Positions 1-8,232 are shown, counted from the first letter of the stretch. The stretch: 64,000 nt of DNA from Ferrovum sp. JA12 (GCF_001431705.1 NZ_LJWX01000002.1:186001-250000), one strand, 5' to 3'. Numbers and translations: made by a program. The notes: generated by a model not told the origin, from the sequence alone.

Positions 1-418
1 GAGGCAGAAGTTGCCCTCTAATTTCTCCGGATTTGTGGTTGGCACTATGAACGTTTGCATAAAGCTCGCCTTTTTTGAAACTTTCAACTTGCTCTTTTGT
101 TAAGGAGGCTCCTGCTGGAATTGACCAGGTGTTTTCATCGGTTTTAGTCAACTTAATGATCACCGGGCCATTTTTCCCTTTGGCGGCCAGATGGACGTGT
201 GCCATGGTACCCTTAATGTTTTTCGTGATGACGCTCCCTGATATGGCTCCATCCTTATCTATGTTGAACTCGCCCATTCCTGAGGCTTGGGTACTCACCG
301 CAGGAACTTCTTGTGCTCCTTCAAGTTGAATCTTGATGGTTTGAGCAGATACAGATAATGTCCATAAGCTGATTAATATTCCTGCAATGAGCTTCATCAT
401 GGATAGATGTATTTTCAT
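1..418 (-). CDS. CHRD-domain secreted protein (3' end cut by window edge)
   Basis: Reading the minus strand from an ATG at 418 gives an open frame that runs off the left edge of the window. The first ~25 residues (MKIHLSMMKLIAGILISLWT then LSVSA) form a signal peptide, so the product is exported. The rest matches a CHRD (chordin-like) domain: the family's opening LEGAQEVPAV, a central AHVHLAAKGKNGPV and a closing YANVHSANHKSGEIRGQL. Bacterial CHRD proteins are small periplasmic or extracellular beta proteins of unclear function. An AAGGA ribosome site sits just upstream of the chosen ATG; a second in-frame ATG at 400 is less well placed. The domain looks complete at the edge, so only a few residues are probably missing. 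Confidence 0.85.
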   Translation of the reverse strand, partial: MKIHLSMMKLIAGILISLWTLSVSAQTIKIQLEGAQEVPAVSTQASGMGEFNIDKDGAISGSVITKNIKGTMAHVHLAAKGKNGPVIIKLTKTDENTWSIPAGASLTKEQVESFKKGELYANVHSANHKSGEIRGQLLP

Positions 419-593
419 AGTATTTCCTTTTTTGTAGTTAAAAAACCAAATAAACTCGATAACAAGAGAGGTGTTGAGGCAACTTCATGCCATGCATATC
501 ATTTTACTATACGTGAATTTTGACATTATTTTTATGAATTTGTTTAATAAGAAGAGAGAGGAATTTTTTTAATAGAGCAATGAAATGAATGAG

Positions 594-845
594 TTACTTA
601 TGCTTGTATTGTGTAGAAGAATAAGCACGGGTTACTTCAGGAGAGCGTAGGCTTTTATGTTTTGTTTTGCGTCCGGTAACGCGTTCTCGCCATATTTTGT
701 AGGAGTTCTGCTTTAATTGTTGCCGCATCAGCGCTTTGACCTGTTTCTCCGGCATATTGAATTGTTTTTCAATGGCCTCAAAGGGGGTTCGATCCTCCCA
801 TGCCATTTCAATTATTCTTGATATTTCTTCTTCTGTCATAGTCAT
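594..845 (-). CDS. DUF2805 / TIGR03643 family small protein
   Basis: An 83-residue soluble protein. Its N-terminal half is helical and resembles a helix-turn-helix (EEISRIIEMAWEDRTPFEAI, then EKQFNMPEKQVKALMRQQLK). This is followed by a basic conserved stretch containing WRERVTGRKTKH. The pattern and length match the DUF2805 (TIGR03643) family, whose function is unknown; a nucleic-acid-binding role is only a guess from the basic C-terminus. It is divergent from the SDR gene at 899 with only about 50 bp between the starts, so the two probably share a control region. Members of this family often neighbour short-chain dehydrogenases, as here. Confidence 0.8.
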   Translation of the reverse strand: MTMTEEEISRIIEMAWEDRTPFEAIEKQFNMPEKQVKALMRQQLKQNSYKIWRERVTGRKTKHKSLRSPEVTRAYSSTQYKHK

Positions 846-898
846 TAAGTTATGATAAACACAATTTACAATTGATGAATCAAATCTATTAAATTACT

Positions 899-1594
899 AT
901 GTTAATCATTTCACAGCCATTTCGTGCACTGGTGATCGGTTCATCAGGAACCCTCGGACACAGTTTCGTTAAAACTCTGCAACAGCATCATGACTGTAAG
1001 GAAGTTTTGGAGCTCAGTCGACAAACTGTTCCCAATATTGATTATCAAGAACCCAAAACAATTGTTACGGCTTTTGACCATTTTAAATATCAACCCCCTT
1101 TCCAGCTAATTATTAATACCATTGGCGTGTTACATACATCAGAGTGGATGCCTGAAAAAAGACTCAAAGATCTTAACGAAGTTCAATTAAGAGAGCAGTT
1201 TTTAGTGAATACCATTGGACCTGCTTTAACTATTCAGCAATTTAGTCAACTAATGGATCCCCGAGGTGGAGTTTTTGTATGCTTGTCCGCGAAGGTAGGC
1301 AGTATTAGTGATAATCGCTTAGGGGGCTGGTATAGTTACCGTGCTTCCAAAGCGGCCTTGAATATGCTCATTAAAACTGCCGCTATTGAGTTAAAAAGAA
1401 CACAGCCCAACATGGCGCTCGTTGCAATGCACCCCGGTACGGTGAAGTCACCCCTCTCTCAACCTTTTCGTGGCAACGAAATAGGGAGAGATCCTGACCA
1501 GGCTGCCCAAGAGATCTTGTCGGTTATACTGTCACTGTCCCTTGAAGACAGCGGATCATTTAAAAGTTATAGCGGTGAAAACCTGCCATGGTAG
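899..1594 (+). CDS. SDR family oxidoreductase (C-factor-like)
   Basis: A 231-residue short-chain dehydrogenase/reductase. The N-terminal Rossmann motif is GSSGTLG (residues 14-20), a variant of TGxxxGIG that is common in the C-factor (CsgA-like) subgroup. The catalytic Ser130 (CLSAKVGSIS) and the Y147xxxK151 pair (SYRASK) are present, followed by the usual HPGTVKSPLSQP cofactor loop. The substrate cannot be told from sequence. No strong ribosome site precedes the ATG. It stands alone on the plus strand, divergent from the DUF2805 gene, and a possible terminator hairpin lies about 130 bp downstream. Confidence 0.85.
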   Translation: MLIISQPFRALVIGSSGTLGHSFVKTLQQHHDCKEVLELSRQTVPNIDYQEPKTIVTAFDHFKYQPPFQLIINTIGVLHTSEWMPEKRLKDLNEVQLREQFLVNTIGPALTIQQFSQLMDPRGGVFVCLSAKVGSISDNRLGGWYSYRASKAALNMLIKTAAIELKRTQPNMALVAMHPGTVKSPLSQPFRGNEIGRDPDQAAQEILSVILSLSLEDSGSFKSYSGENLPW

Positions 1595-1642
1595 AGAGGT
1601 TACATGGTTTTGGTCAGGAAGCACATTAACGGATAAAAAGCA

Positions 1643-1673
1643 GATTATTATATTATTTAGGCGTATAATAATC
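1643..1673. repeat. Perfect 10-bp inverted repeat, AT-rich
   Basis: GATTATTATA at 1643-1652 is the exact reverse complement of TATAATAATC at 1664-1673, with an 11-nt loop. It lies in the gap between the SDR gene and the end of the convergent SOUL gene. No run of T follows directly. It could be an RNA hairpin at a 3' end or a protein-binding palindrome; the sequence does not decide. Confidence 0.5.
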
Positions 1674-1724
1674 GCTACTAACCAAAGGAAGTTAACACGG
1701 GAAGCAACCTCCCTCTTCCTGTTT

Positions 1725-1756
1725 AAGAGAGCTGTTTTATGGGTTCTCTTTTTTTT
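1725..1756 (+). terminator. Possible intrinsic terminator
   Basis: AAGAGA at 1725-1730 pairs with TCTCTT at 1745-1750 and runs straight into a T tract. It would end plus-strand transcription from the SDR gene at 899-1594. The stem is short (6 bp) and the loop is long (14 nt), so this is a modest prediction. Confidence 0.4.
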
Positions 1757-1799
1757 GTTAATTTCCCCAACCATGATGCAACAGTCTTCTCCAGACCAA

Positions 1800-2465
1800 T
1801 TAGTTTGGTTGTTTAATTTCTATTAAAATTTCATTACGTCTAAACATGGGTAGTGTCCAGGGCGGGTTGTAACGCGCCAATTGAGGTAATCCCACCATTG
1901 TATAGTGGTGTTGGGTTGCCCAGTGAAGAGTCTCATTAATTTTTGTCTGAATGGTTGACTCGCTATTAAAACCAGAATAGCGATTGACCACATAGTAGCG
2001 TTGTGGCACCACTTTTAATTGAACGGCAGGATTGTTAGGTTGGGGAATGTTATCTAAGGTGTATGGTTGAGGCATGACAAAACTCACGTACCAAGAGGTA
2101 GTCTCAGTAAAGGTGTGTTCGCTGTCTTGCGGGGTCACAGTAACTGGGGCAGTCATGGTGATCTTTGCTGATTGAGGAGTAACAATGACTGGCGCTGTCA
2201 TAGGGATTTTCTGGGAATCTTTGCCGTTGGGCAGATGGTTATTGCCGAAAATATAATCAGCAATTGTTCTAAAGCCCTGCCTTGACGCATCATTCATGGA
2301 GCCCGAAACGTGTGTTTCTGCAATCAGCATGGGACTGTACTGACGAACCTCGAAGTTGTCTTGAGTTAATATCACTTGATAGGAAGGTTGCTCAGTGGCC
2401 ATGACTAGCTCTATCCTAAAAAAAGTAAAACAAATGAGTAGTGTAAACAGTATTTTCTCATGCAT
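1800..2465 (-). CDS. SOUL family haem-binding protein
   Basis: A 221-residue protein from the chosen ATG at 2465. That start gives a clean signal peptide (MHEKILFTLLICFTF then FRIELVMA); an in-frame ATG at 2528 would add 21 residues with no signal character. The mature part follows the SOUL/HBP pattern: YQVILTQDNFEVRQYSPML near the start, then paired IPMTAPVIV and ITMTAPVTV strands, VSFVMPQPYTLDNIPQP, and a late AQLARYNPPW-like segment (PQLARYNPPW). SOUL proteins bind haem or related tetrapyrroles in eukaryotes, while bacterial members are mostly uncharacterised. Export to the periplasm is inferred from the signal peptide. The membrane protein just upstream (2540-2863) may be co-transcribed. 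Confidence 0.85.
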   Translation of the reverse strand: MHEKILFTLLICFTFFRIELVMATEQPSYQVILTQDNFEVRQYSPMLIAETHVSGSMNDASRQGFRTIADYIFGNNHLPNGKDSQKIPMTAPVIVTPQSAKITMTAPVTVTPQDSEHTFTETTSWYVSFVMPQPYTLDNIPQPNNPAVQLKVVPQRYYVVNRYSGFNSESTIQTKINETLHWATQHHYTMVGLPQLARYNPPWTLPMFRRNEILIEIKQPN

Positions 2466-2539
2466 AGGAACATTCTTTAGTGACTGAATACTCCTTTGAC
2501 TTGCCTCAGTGAGAATAAGTTGCTGCATGATTTATGGCT

Positions 2540-2863
2540 TTATTTATTCCGTGAGAAAGCCCCCTTGTTAGTAATACACAGAGTACGCATTTTGATGAAG
2601 GTGATAGGTACACCAAAGGGGAAAAACACAATGGCACCAATCACCCAATAAAAGGAATTTTTCTTTAACAGATTAGCCAGTTTTGCCAGGAAAAATAAAA
2701 ATACAACATTACTGAATATCATGACCACTATGTCTGCGGTGAGTAAGACTCCATCAACAACTAATATACCTACTAAGGGCAGTGTAAAAGCAATAAGAGA
2801 ATACAGAAGATAACGATAAGTTTTCATTATTTCTGTTTGTTCTTGTCTATTTCTTTTAAACAT
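2540..2863 (-). CDS. Small membrane protein, unknown function
   Basis: A 107-residue protein with three hydrophobic segments: LLYSLIAFTLPLVGILVV, ADIVVMIFSNVVFLFFLA and FYWVIGAIVFFPFGVPITF. A basic loop (KLANLLKKN) separates the last two. I do not recognise a family. A second in-frame ATG at 2827 (MKTYRYLL) lies closer to the first membrane segment and may be the real start; neither has a good ribosome site. It is followed by the SOUL protein gene on the same strand. Confidence 0.55.
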   Translation of the reverse strand: MFKRNRQEQTEIMKTYRYLLYSLIAFTLPLVGILVVDGVLLTADIVVMIFSNVVFLFFLAKLANLLKKNSFYWVIGAIVFFPFGVPITFIKMRTLCITNKGAFSRNK

Positions 2864-2910
2864 TGCTTTTTTTACTCAATCTCAGTAAGACAATATTTCC
2901 AACTAGATAG

Positions 2911-4218
2911 TTAACTGCTATGCGTGAAAGCGTTTTCTAGTAAATGGGCATAACTAAGTAAACGTTTATCCTCATGCAAAGCACCAATCACCGTTAGACC
3001 CAGTGGTAACTTTCTGAGGCTATAGCCAATGGGTAAATGGCATGTGGGATTACCCAATAGCGTCCACAGACGGCTCATAATTGGGTTGCCGGTGTTGTCT
3101 AACCCATCGGGTGCTTCGCCAAGGGTGCTGGGTGCAATCAGAATATCCACTTCATTAAACAGTTGAGCCATTTTCTCCTGGCCAAGTCGTTGTTGTTCAA
3201 AGGCCGCTTGAACCTCATCGTCTCCGATGGCCATACCCTTTTTAATATACTCACCGAGTTTTGGGCTGAGGCTAGCGCTTGCTTGCTGCCATTCAGGGGC
3301 GAGCGAGGAGGCCATTTCATGATACATAATCGTTTCTTGTGCTTGGGTGAGTTGCTCGCCCAGCTCTTTGAGGTGAATGGGCTTCAGGGTGAAACCCTGC
3401 TTAATTAAAATTTGCTTGGCAAGATCGAGTACTCTTTTTGCATCATAAGTAATCTCTGCCCAAAGCGGTTCTTCAAGAAAGCCTATAACTGGTGGGTTGA
3501 TAGTGAAATCCATTAATTCATGACCAATTAGGCAGCCCACAGCATACGCCACATCATCCACCCTGAGCCCCATCATGCCCAGCGTATCAAGACTGGGGCT
3601 GAGGGGTTTAACACCCTGCATAGTAAGTAATCCATAGCTCGGCTTATAGCCCACTACCCCACAAAAAGCAGCAGGACGGGTAATGGATGCGGCCGTTTGG
3701 GTGGCGAAGGCAAGGGGGGTCATGGCGCAGGCCACTGCCGCAGCCGAGCCGCTTGAGGATCCTCCGGGGGTCACGGTCACATCTATATTAAGAGAAACTG
3801 GATTGATGGTGGGTCCCGGGTTTAAAAACGCAAATTCTGTAGTGACTGTTTTACCCAGGATAATGCCACCTAGGTCAAGATAGCGTTCAACGATGGCAGC
3901 ATTTTCTTGAGGTTGATAGCCTTCGTAGAGACTCGATCCGTAGGAGGTAGGAAGATGCTTGGTATTAATGAGATCTTTCACACCAATTGGGATACCTGCT
4001 AAGGGGTAAGATTGCAAGTCCAGCGCTACTTCAAAGCGCTCTAGCTGTCTTTTAATATCCTCAGGGTTAAGGGTTTTCCAAGCATGAATTTTAGGCTCAA
4101 TATGTTCAATACCAGTATAGTAGGCTTGAATAATTTCGTGAGGAGTGATGTCACCAGACTGAACCTGGGAGACTAACTGACGGACAGATAATGGAACAAT
4201 GTCTTGAAGGGTTTTCAT
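2911..4218 (-). CDS. Amidase (amidase signature family)
   Basis: A 435-residue protein of the amidase signature family, which hydrolyses carboxamides with a Ser-cisSer-Lys triad. Lys81 lies in GIPIGVKDL, the glycine/serine-rich loop GGSSSGSAAA is at 152-161 (cis-Ser at 154/155), and the expected nucleophile is Ser178 in TQTAASITRPAAFCGVVG. That last motif resembles the TQTGGSxxRP subgroup, but the two glycines are replaced by alanines, which is unusual. Length is normal for the family. The substrate cannot be assigned. It has no GatC or GatB neighbour, so a role as the tRNA amidotransferase GatA is unlikely. It marks the chromosomal left flank of the T4SS region. Confidence 0.85.
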   Translation of the reverse strand: MKTLQDIVPLSVRQLVSQVQSGDITPHEIIQAYYTGIEHIEPKIHAWKTLNPEDIKRQLERFEVALDLQSYPLAGIPIGVKDLINTKHLPTSYGSSLYEGYQPQENAAIVERYLDLGGIILGKTVTTEFAFLNPGPTINPVSLNIDVTVTPGGSSSGSAAAVACAMTPLAFATQTAASITRPAAFCGVVGYKPSYGLLTMQGVKPLSPSLDTLGMMGLRVDDVAYAVGCLIGHELMDFTINPPVIGFLEEPLWAEITYDAKRVLDLAKQILIKQGFTLKPIHLKELGEQLTQAQETIMYHEMASSLAPEWQQASASLSPKLGEYIKKGMAIGDDEVQAAFEQQRLGQEKMAQLFNEVDILIAPSTLGEAPDGLDNTGNPIMSRLWTLLGNPTCHLPIGYSLRKLPLGLTVIGALHEDKRLLSYAHLLENAFTHSS

Positions 4219-4276
4219 GGTTGGCTAACAATCATTATAAAAATTCAATTATATCGACTTTTATAGACTACTCATT

Positions 4277-4828
4277 TTATTTTAGTTGTAGTGCATTGAT
4301 TTTTTTAATCAGGTTTTGTTGTCGATAACGAATGGCTCTGGGTGTCAGTAAATATAGTTCTGATAACTCTTTTATGCTTAACGACAGGGATAGAGACAGA
4401 AAATTCTTTTCCTTATCATTGAGCATTAATTGCATCAATTTCTGTTGTTGAAAGTTTCGCTGCTCTGAAGCGTTCTGATCTTCTTCAGCGATGAGTTGAA
4501 CTAATGGATCATTAGTGAAGTCATGGTGTTGTTGAAACAAATAATCAAGATGATCGTTCATGTCATGATTTTCCGTATCAAGATGATGGGGTAAATTGGA
4601 TTGGTAAGAGTGAGGATAACGCCGAGCGAGTCCCCACAGTTTTCCCATAATATAGGATTGAAAGCTACCTATCTTTCCATCATAGTTGGTGTGACCACCA
4701 CAAATTTGCCAACATAACAGCCTGGCTTCCTGTTCAATATCGGATAAAGATAAGGTACATTGACGTTCAATCCTCTTAAAATCAGAGGGATTTAAACTGG
4801 TAAATAATTCTAGCCATAGCTCATTCAT
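4277..4828 (-). CDS. Sigma-70-like / HTH regulator of the T4SS region
   Basis: A 183-residue protein. An N-terminal acidic segment (LSDIEQEARLLCWQI, then IGSFQSYIMGKLWGLARR) looks like sigma region 2. The C-terminal segment (LNDKEKNFLSLSL, then SIKELSELYLLTPRAIRYR) looks like a sigma region 4 or LuxR-type helix-turn-helix. I read it as a small, divergent sigma-factor-like regulator, with moderate confidence only. Its ATG overlaps the parB stop (4825-4828), so the two are translationally coupled. As the last gene of the parB end of the T4SS block it may control that element. Confidence 0.5.
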   Translation of the reverse strand: MNELWLELFTSLNPSDFKRIERQCTLSLSDIEQEARLLCWQICGGHTNYDGKIGSFQSYIMGKLWGLARRYPHSYQSNLPHHLDTENHDMNDHLDYLFQQHHDFTNDPLVQLIAEEDQNASEQRNFQQQKLMQLMLNDKEKNFLSLSLSLSIKELSELYLLTPRAIRYRQQNLIKKINALQLK

Positions 4829-5625
4829 GCTTGTTTAATATCCTTTGTGAGTTGTTCATTGATGATTTTTTCAATGGCTTGGATTAAAGCTTTTTTAGTT
4901 ACAAATCCCCTTAACCATAAGGGATTAAGAGGGATAGTGATGGTGGAGCGCGGTACTGGGGTGACTAAGCTCTCTCTATGGCTTGTGGTGATTGTATTTA
5001 ATATAGGGAGTTCTCTTTGGGGATCAGACTCTTTATATCGCTGCCTTATTTTTTGGCACAGAGTGGACGTGATCGGGCAAGTATCTGTTAGTAATTGGCG
5101 TTGCGCCGGAAGAGGGAGACTTCTGAACACAAGTAATACAGAAATACTTTTTAATCGACCACTTTCAAAGAGGGATCTGTATGGAGCCGTATTAGCCAGA
5201 AGATGCGCTTTGACCCAATCATGACGTTTACCTAATACTTCGGAGAGTTGTTGAGTACTGATCCCATCTTGAATTAACTGAATAATGATATCAATACTTT
5301 CTATGGCAGTTAATTCTTCTCTAAAGACGTTTTCAGAATATTGCATTAAGCGGGTTAAGGACTGCGAATGAGGATCATCCCGAACGATAATGGGTACCTT
5401 TTCAAGGCCCGCATTCTTAGCAGCAATGAGTCTTCGTTCACCACACAAGAGTGTGAAATGTTGAAGACTATTTTGCTTGACTAACAGGGGTTGCAGTAAT
5501 CCCAATTGTTTAATGTTGTGTGATAGCTCATGGATGGTATCAGTATTAAACAGTTTTCTGGGTTGTAGCGGATCAGGATGAATCCATTGAATGGGTATTT
5601 CTTGGGGTAAGGATAGGTGACTCAT
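4825..5625 (-). CDS. parB: ParB/Spo0J-like partition or nuclease-domain protein
   Basis: A 266-residue protein from the ATG at 5625, preceded by GAGAG; an upstream TTG at 5637 in frame is less likely. The N-terminal ParB domain is clear: IPIQWIHPDPLQPRKLF, a helical LSHNIKQLGLLQPLLV, and box II LLCGERRLIAAKNAGL with PIIVRDD. A helix-turn-helix follows (STQQLSEVLGKRHDWVKAHL). The C-terminus is less conserved. ParB proteins bind parS sites and work with a ParA ATPase; an unusual ParA-like protein is encoded nearby at 7474-8232. The location points to an element-borne ParB, as on IncP-type plasmids and ICEs, rather than the chromosomal one. Confidence 0.85.
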   Translation of the reverse strand: MSHLSLPQEIPIQWIHPDPLQPRKLFNTDTIHELSHNIKQLGLLQPLLVKQNSLQHFTLLCGERRLIAAKNAGLEKVPIIVRDDPHSQSLTRLMQYSENVFREELTAIESIDIIIQLIQDGISTQQLSEVLGKRHDWVKAHLLANTAPYRSLFESGRLKSISVLLVFRSLPLPAQRQLLTDTCPITSTLCQKIRQRYKESDPQRELPILNTITTSHRESLVTPVPRSTITIPLNPLWLRGFVTKKALIQAIEKIINEQLTKDIKQA

Positions 5626-5717
5626 TGCATCTCTCAAAGAGTGGACTAAGTAATGATTCTAAAATCCTCAAGAAAGACATAGGTAGTGTTGGTCATCCTG
5701 AAGCACCTGGGAGAAGC

Positions 5718-5736
5718 GTCCTAAAATTGTTAGGAC
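5718..5736. promoter_or_regulatory. 7-bp palindrome upstream of parB (operator or parS-like)
   Basis: GTCCTAA (5718-5724) and TTAGGAC (5730-5736) form a perfect inverted repeat with a 5-nt spacer. It sits about 95 bp upstream of the parB start, just after the traB stop. There is no T run on the minus strand after it, so a terminator is unlikely. Plasmid parB/korB-type genes are often autoregulated through such palindromes. The assignment is inference. Confidence 0.4.
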
Positions 5737-5760
5737 ATTTATCCCGGGTGAGGGAGGAGT

Positions 5761-6927
5761 TTAATTATTCAAGGAGCGATTGCGGGCTACGATCATGGGG
5801 AGATTAAGTAGTCTTGACCAAGACTGACGACATTTTTCCTGAATGTCCGGGATAAGAGAAGAATCGGCCCACCATTCGTTACTCACAGCAATCAGTAAGT
5901 CTGGCTGAGTGATTAAAAACGATAACCAAGGCCATACCAGTAATTGATCGTAACAAATAATGGTGTTTACCTTTACCTGTTCTATTAGGGAAGTGGCTGG
6001 CCACCAATGAGCCGGGAAGCTGCTTGTTATGAAGGGATTCCACATAGCAAAGGGCACCGGGAACACCGAATAAAAGAGAGGGATCTTCTGGGCATGACTG
6101 TGTTTGATCATGGCCAGTGCATCTTCTGGTTGATGTTTGTGCCATGCTATGACACCTATTAATAGTGTCATCTGGTGAGGCATAATTTGCTCAATGGATA
6201 ATCTTGTACCGGTAAACCAGTTATTTATAATACTCTCCGGAAGAATAATCATAGTTTTGTCCCGGGGAATTTGATGGAGTAATTTCTTTAAATAGTTAAT
6301 CTGTCGCGTAGGGCTGACTGTGAGGGGTGTTTGGGTGTCAACACCTATCCAATTAGGAGGCACTCGAGCAGGTGTATAGACTATATTTAAAGACATGATG
6401 GTCAGCAGAAGTAAAAAGATCCCTTTAAAATCTGGTTTATCCATAATCCAAAAAGACATTATTGCTAGAACAATGGCGCTGAGTCCGGCTCCTGGAAACC
6501 AGAACCCCATGGCATCAATGGGTGAAAGCCAGCCGATCAGCCCCAGGGGTGGAACTGCTTCTAAGAGTAAAATGATTAAAAGATGATAAAAACTCCTATA
6601 GAAAATCCAAGGCCAAGCCAGAAGTAGACTACTTGATAACCAACATAAAATTGCCACTAAACTGTGATGTACATGAAAGAAGTTTGCAAACGCGTTAAGT
6701 AGTCCAACTGACCCTACTGCAAAATAAATCAAGGCTAAAAAGAAGCGTTGTGTTGCGTTGATCCCTTTTTTAATAATGAGAATAATCAGTGGGGAGACAA
6801 GCATGCCTATGCCATGATAGAGCCACAGGCTACCGAGAATGAAACTAACTATTCCTAATAAGCTAATTCTGAATGATGCAGATTGCTTTAACAGTATGGA
6901 GCTAATCAAGATAGTAACCAATCCCAT
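5761..6927 (-). CDS. traB: TraB-like conjugal transfer protein (membrane nitrilase fold)
   Basis: A 388-residue protein with about seven N-terminal membrane segments (to ~residue 185) and a C-terminal carbon-nitrogen hydrolase-like domain. This is the architecture of apolipoprotein N-acyltransferase and of TraB of Ti/IncP plasmids. Glu231 (ILPESIINNW) and Cys325 (NTIICYDQLL) match two members of the Glu-Lys-Cys triad. In the Lys segment the sequence reads FYSVFPVPFAMW, where Lnt-type enzymes have a Lys before VPF, so the lysine seems to be missing or displaced. Context favours TraB over Lnt: it lies in the T4SS cluster and overlaps the upstream gene by 26 nt. TraB aids conjugation but its biochemical role is not established. 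Confidence 0.7.
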   Translation of the reverse strand: MGLVTILISSILLKQSASFRISLLGIVSFILGSLWLYHGIGMLVSPLIILIIKKGINATQRFFLALIYFAVGSVGLLNAFANFFHVHHSLVAILCWLSSSLLLAWPWIFYRSFYHLLIILLLEAVPPLGLIGWLSPIDAMGFWFPGAGLSAIVLAIMSFWIMDKPDFKGIFLLLLTIMSLNIVYTPARVPPNWIGVDTQTPLTVSPTRQINYLKKLLHQIPRDKTMIILPESIINNWFTGTRLSIEQIMPHQMTLLIGVIAWHKHQPEDALAMIKHSHAQKIPLFYSVFPVPFAMWNPFITSSFPAHWWPATSLIEQVKVNTIICYDQLLVWPWLSFLITQPDLLIAVSNEWWADSSLIPDIQEKCRQSWSRLLNLPMIVARNRSLNN

Positions 6928-7477
6928 CGCCTGCGGGATAGCAGATCCGCTGATGCTGACGCACTATTAAGCGACTCTTGGAGCTAAACTGGCAGGATAA
7001 TAAGAGGTTACTGCCCGTGGGATTCATTTGGTTCCAATGAGCTAACTGTGACAGGGAGGCTGATAAATTATTATTTTGTAATGGTCGATTTATTTCTAAG
7101 ACAACACTTATCACGGACAGAGTCGTTACCACCATGAGTAATAGCAAGTGAAGGTTTGAGAAGGTTTTCTGCTGACTAGTTGGCTCAGAGTTATGATTGT
7201 GAGTGTCCATCTGAGAGGGCTTAACAAGCGTTAACTCTTTTAAGAGATGCAGTTGTTTCTCATGGAGTGCTTCTATCTGCTTAATAAGGTGTGGATGTGA
7301 TGCGTTGGGGGAACCCCTAAGGGAAGAAGTATAATGATAAAAAAAGGCAATCACTCCCCAGAATGGGTCGTCATCATAGATTCTTAAGGTATCACGTAAG
7401 CGCAATTGGTCCTGTTGTTCTTGATCGGTTAACGGCCGGCCTAAAAATGCTTGCCATACTTCTTCTCGTATAGTCAT
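6902..7477 (-). CDS. Single-span membrane protein of the T4SS cluster, unknown
   Basis: A 191-residue protein. The N-terminal 75 residues are soluble and include LRIYDDDPFWGVIAFFYHY. A helix with a possible coiled coil follows (LIKQIEALHEKQLHLLKELT), then one membrane segment (LHLLLLMVVTTLSVISVVLEI, about residues 128-148) and a short tail. I do not recognise a family with certainty. It overlaps the ParA-like gene upstream by 4 nt (ATGA) and traB downstream by 26 nt, so it belongs to the same operon. A role in DNA transfer or in membrane anchoring of the ATPase is only suggested by context. Confidence 0.6.
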   Translation of the reverse strand: MTIREEVWQAFLGRPLTDQEQQDQLRLRDTLRIYDDDPFWGVIAFFYHYTSSLRGSPNASHPHLIKQIEALHEKQLHLLKELTLVKPSQMDTHNHNSEPTSQQKTFSNLHLLLLMVVTTLSVISVVLEINRPLQNNNLSASLSQLAHWNQMNPTGSNLLLSCQFSSKSRLIVRQHQRICYPAGDGIGYYLD

Positions 7478-8232
7478 AAGGATGGGATAGAATCAATAGC
7501 CAAAAGAGTTTTGTGGATTTGGTAGCGGAAAGTATTCAGCGACAGATGGTAGCCAAAGCTAAGATTCATGTCCTGAATGCCAAGTTCAAACCAGAGATTG
7601 ACGGGCATCCCAGACAAGGTATCACTTAATTGAGGAGTGAGACAGGGGATGACGTGTTCGACCCAACCTTCTTGATGTATATGGTTTTCCTTAAATTGCG
7701 AATGATGCCAATAATAAAAATCTGCTGTTCTTCCAAAATATAGATTCAGTAAGATCACTCCCTGTTGATAATTGTTAGGCAACAAACGTTGTCGAGATTG
7801 AAGTTGTAGGATGCAGAGGGGACTTTTATTCATTAACCATAAGGTAAGTGTGTTAATTCTCCTCATGATGGCTCCAATTTCATCATAACGTCCTTGTTCC
7901 ATGAGCCAAAAGCTATGACTAGGACAATGGATAATGGCGCGAGCAGATTGATTATTCTTTAAATAGCGATTGACTTTTCGTTCAATGAATTGCCATCCTT
8001 CAATAATGGATAAATCAATCGCATAACAAGGTACTAACTTACCAGAGGGTAAGCGAATGGGGTAGGTGGAAAAATCTTTGTTCGTTAGATCGGCATCAAA
8101 CAATAGCAAAGGATATTCTTGTTCTTGTAATCCATTTGTCTCAGGGTGCATATAAAAGTCTACCAGTACATGACAGAGCAAAGTTTTCCCTAAGCCACCT
8201 TTTGCCCCATCAATCATGTATGTTTTAATCAT
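7474..8232 (-). CDS. ParA/MinD-like P-loop ATPase of the T4SS cluster
   Basis: A 252-residue protein beginning MIKTYMIDGAKGGLGKTLL. KGGLGKT (residues 11-17) is a deviant Walker A motif with the signature lysine of ParA/MinD ATPases. LLLFDADL is the expected Walker A' strand. The rest is poorly conserved. It could act with the nearby ParB in partition, or like VirC1-type ATPases that deliver DNA to a secretion channel. It overlaps both neighbours by 4 nt (ATGA at each junction), a tight operon. The ATPase class is clear; the exact job is not. Confidence 0.65.
   Translation of the reverse strand: MIKTYMIDGAKGGLGKTLLCHVLVDFYMHPETNGLQEQEYPLLLFDADLTNKDFSTYPIRLPSGKLVPCYAIDLSIIEGWQFIERKVNRYLKNNQSARAIIHCPSHSFWLMEQGRYDEIGAIMRRINTLTLWLMNKSPLCILQLQSRQRLLPNNYQQGVILLNLYFGRTADFYYWHHSQFKENHIHQEGWVEHVIPCLTPQLSDTLSGMPVNLWFELGIQDMNLSFGYHLSLNTFRYQIHKTLLAIDSIPSL

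Noticed and set aside
75..329. Plus-strand open frame of 84 codons at the left edge
   Set aside because: It is antisense to the CHRD-protein gene, which has a clear signal peptide and domain motifs. The plus-strand product shows no family pattern.
1542..1826. Overlapping frames on both strands after the SDR gene
   Set aside because: They cover inverted repeats and a terminator-like stem, overlap real genes and give low-complexity products.
7474..8232. Anti-phage or toxin-antitoxin reading of the small genes around the ParA-like ATPase
   Set aside because: Overlapping gene borders tie them to the trb/tra operon, and no toxin, nuclease or defence domain is visible.
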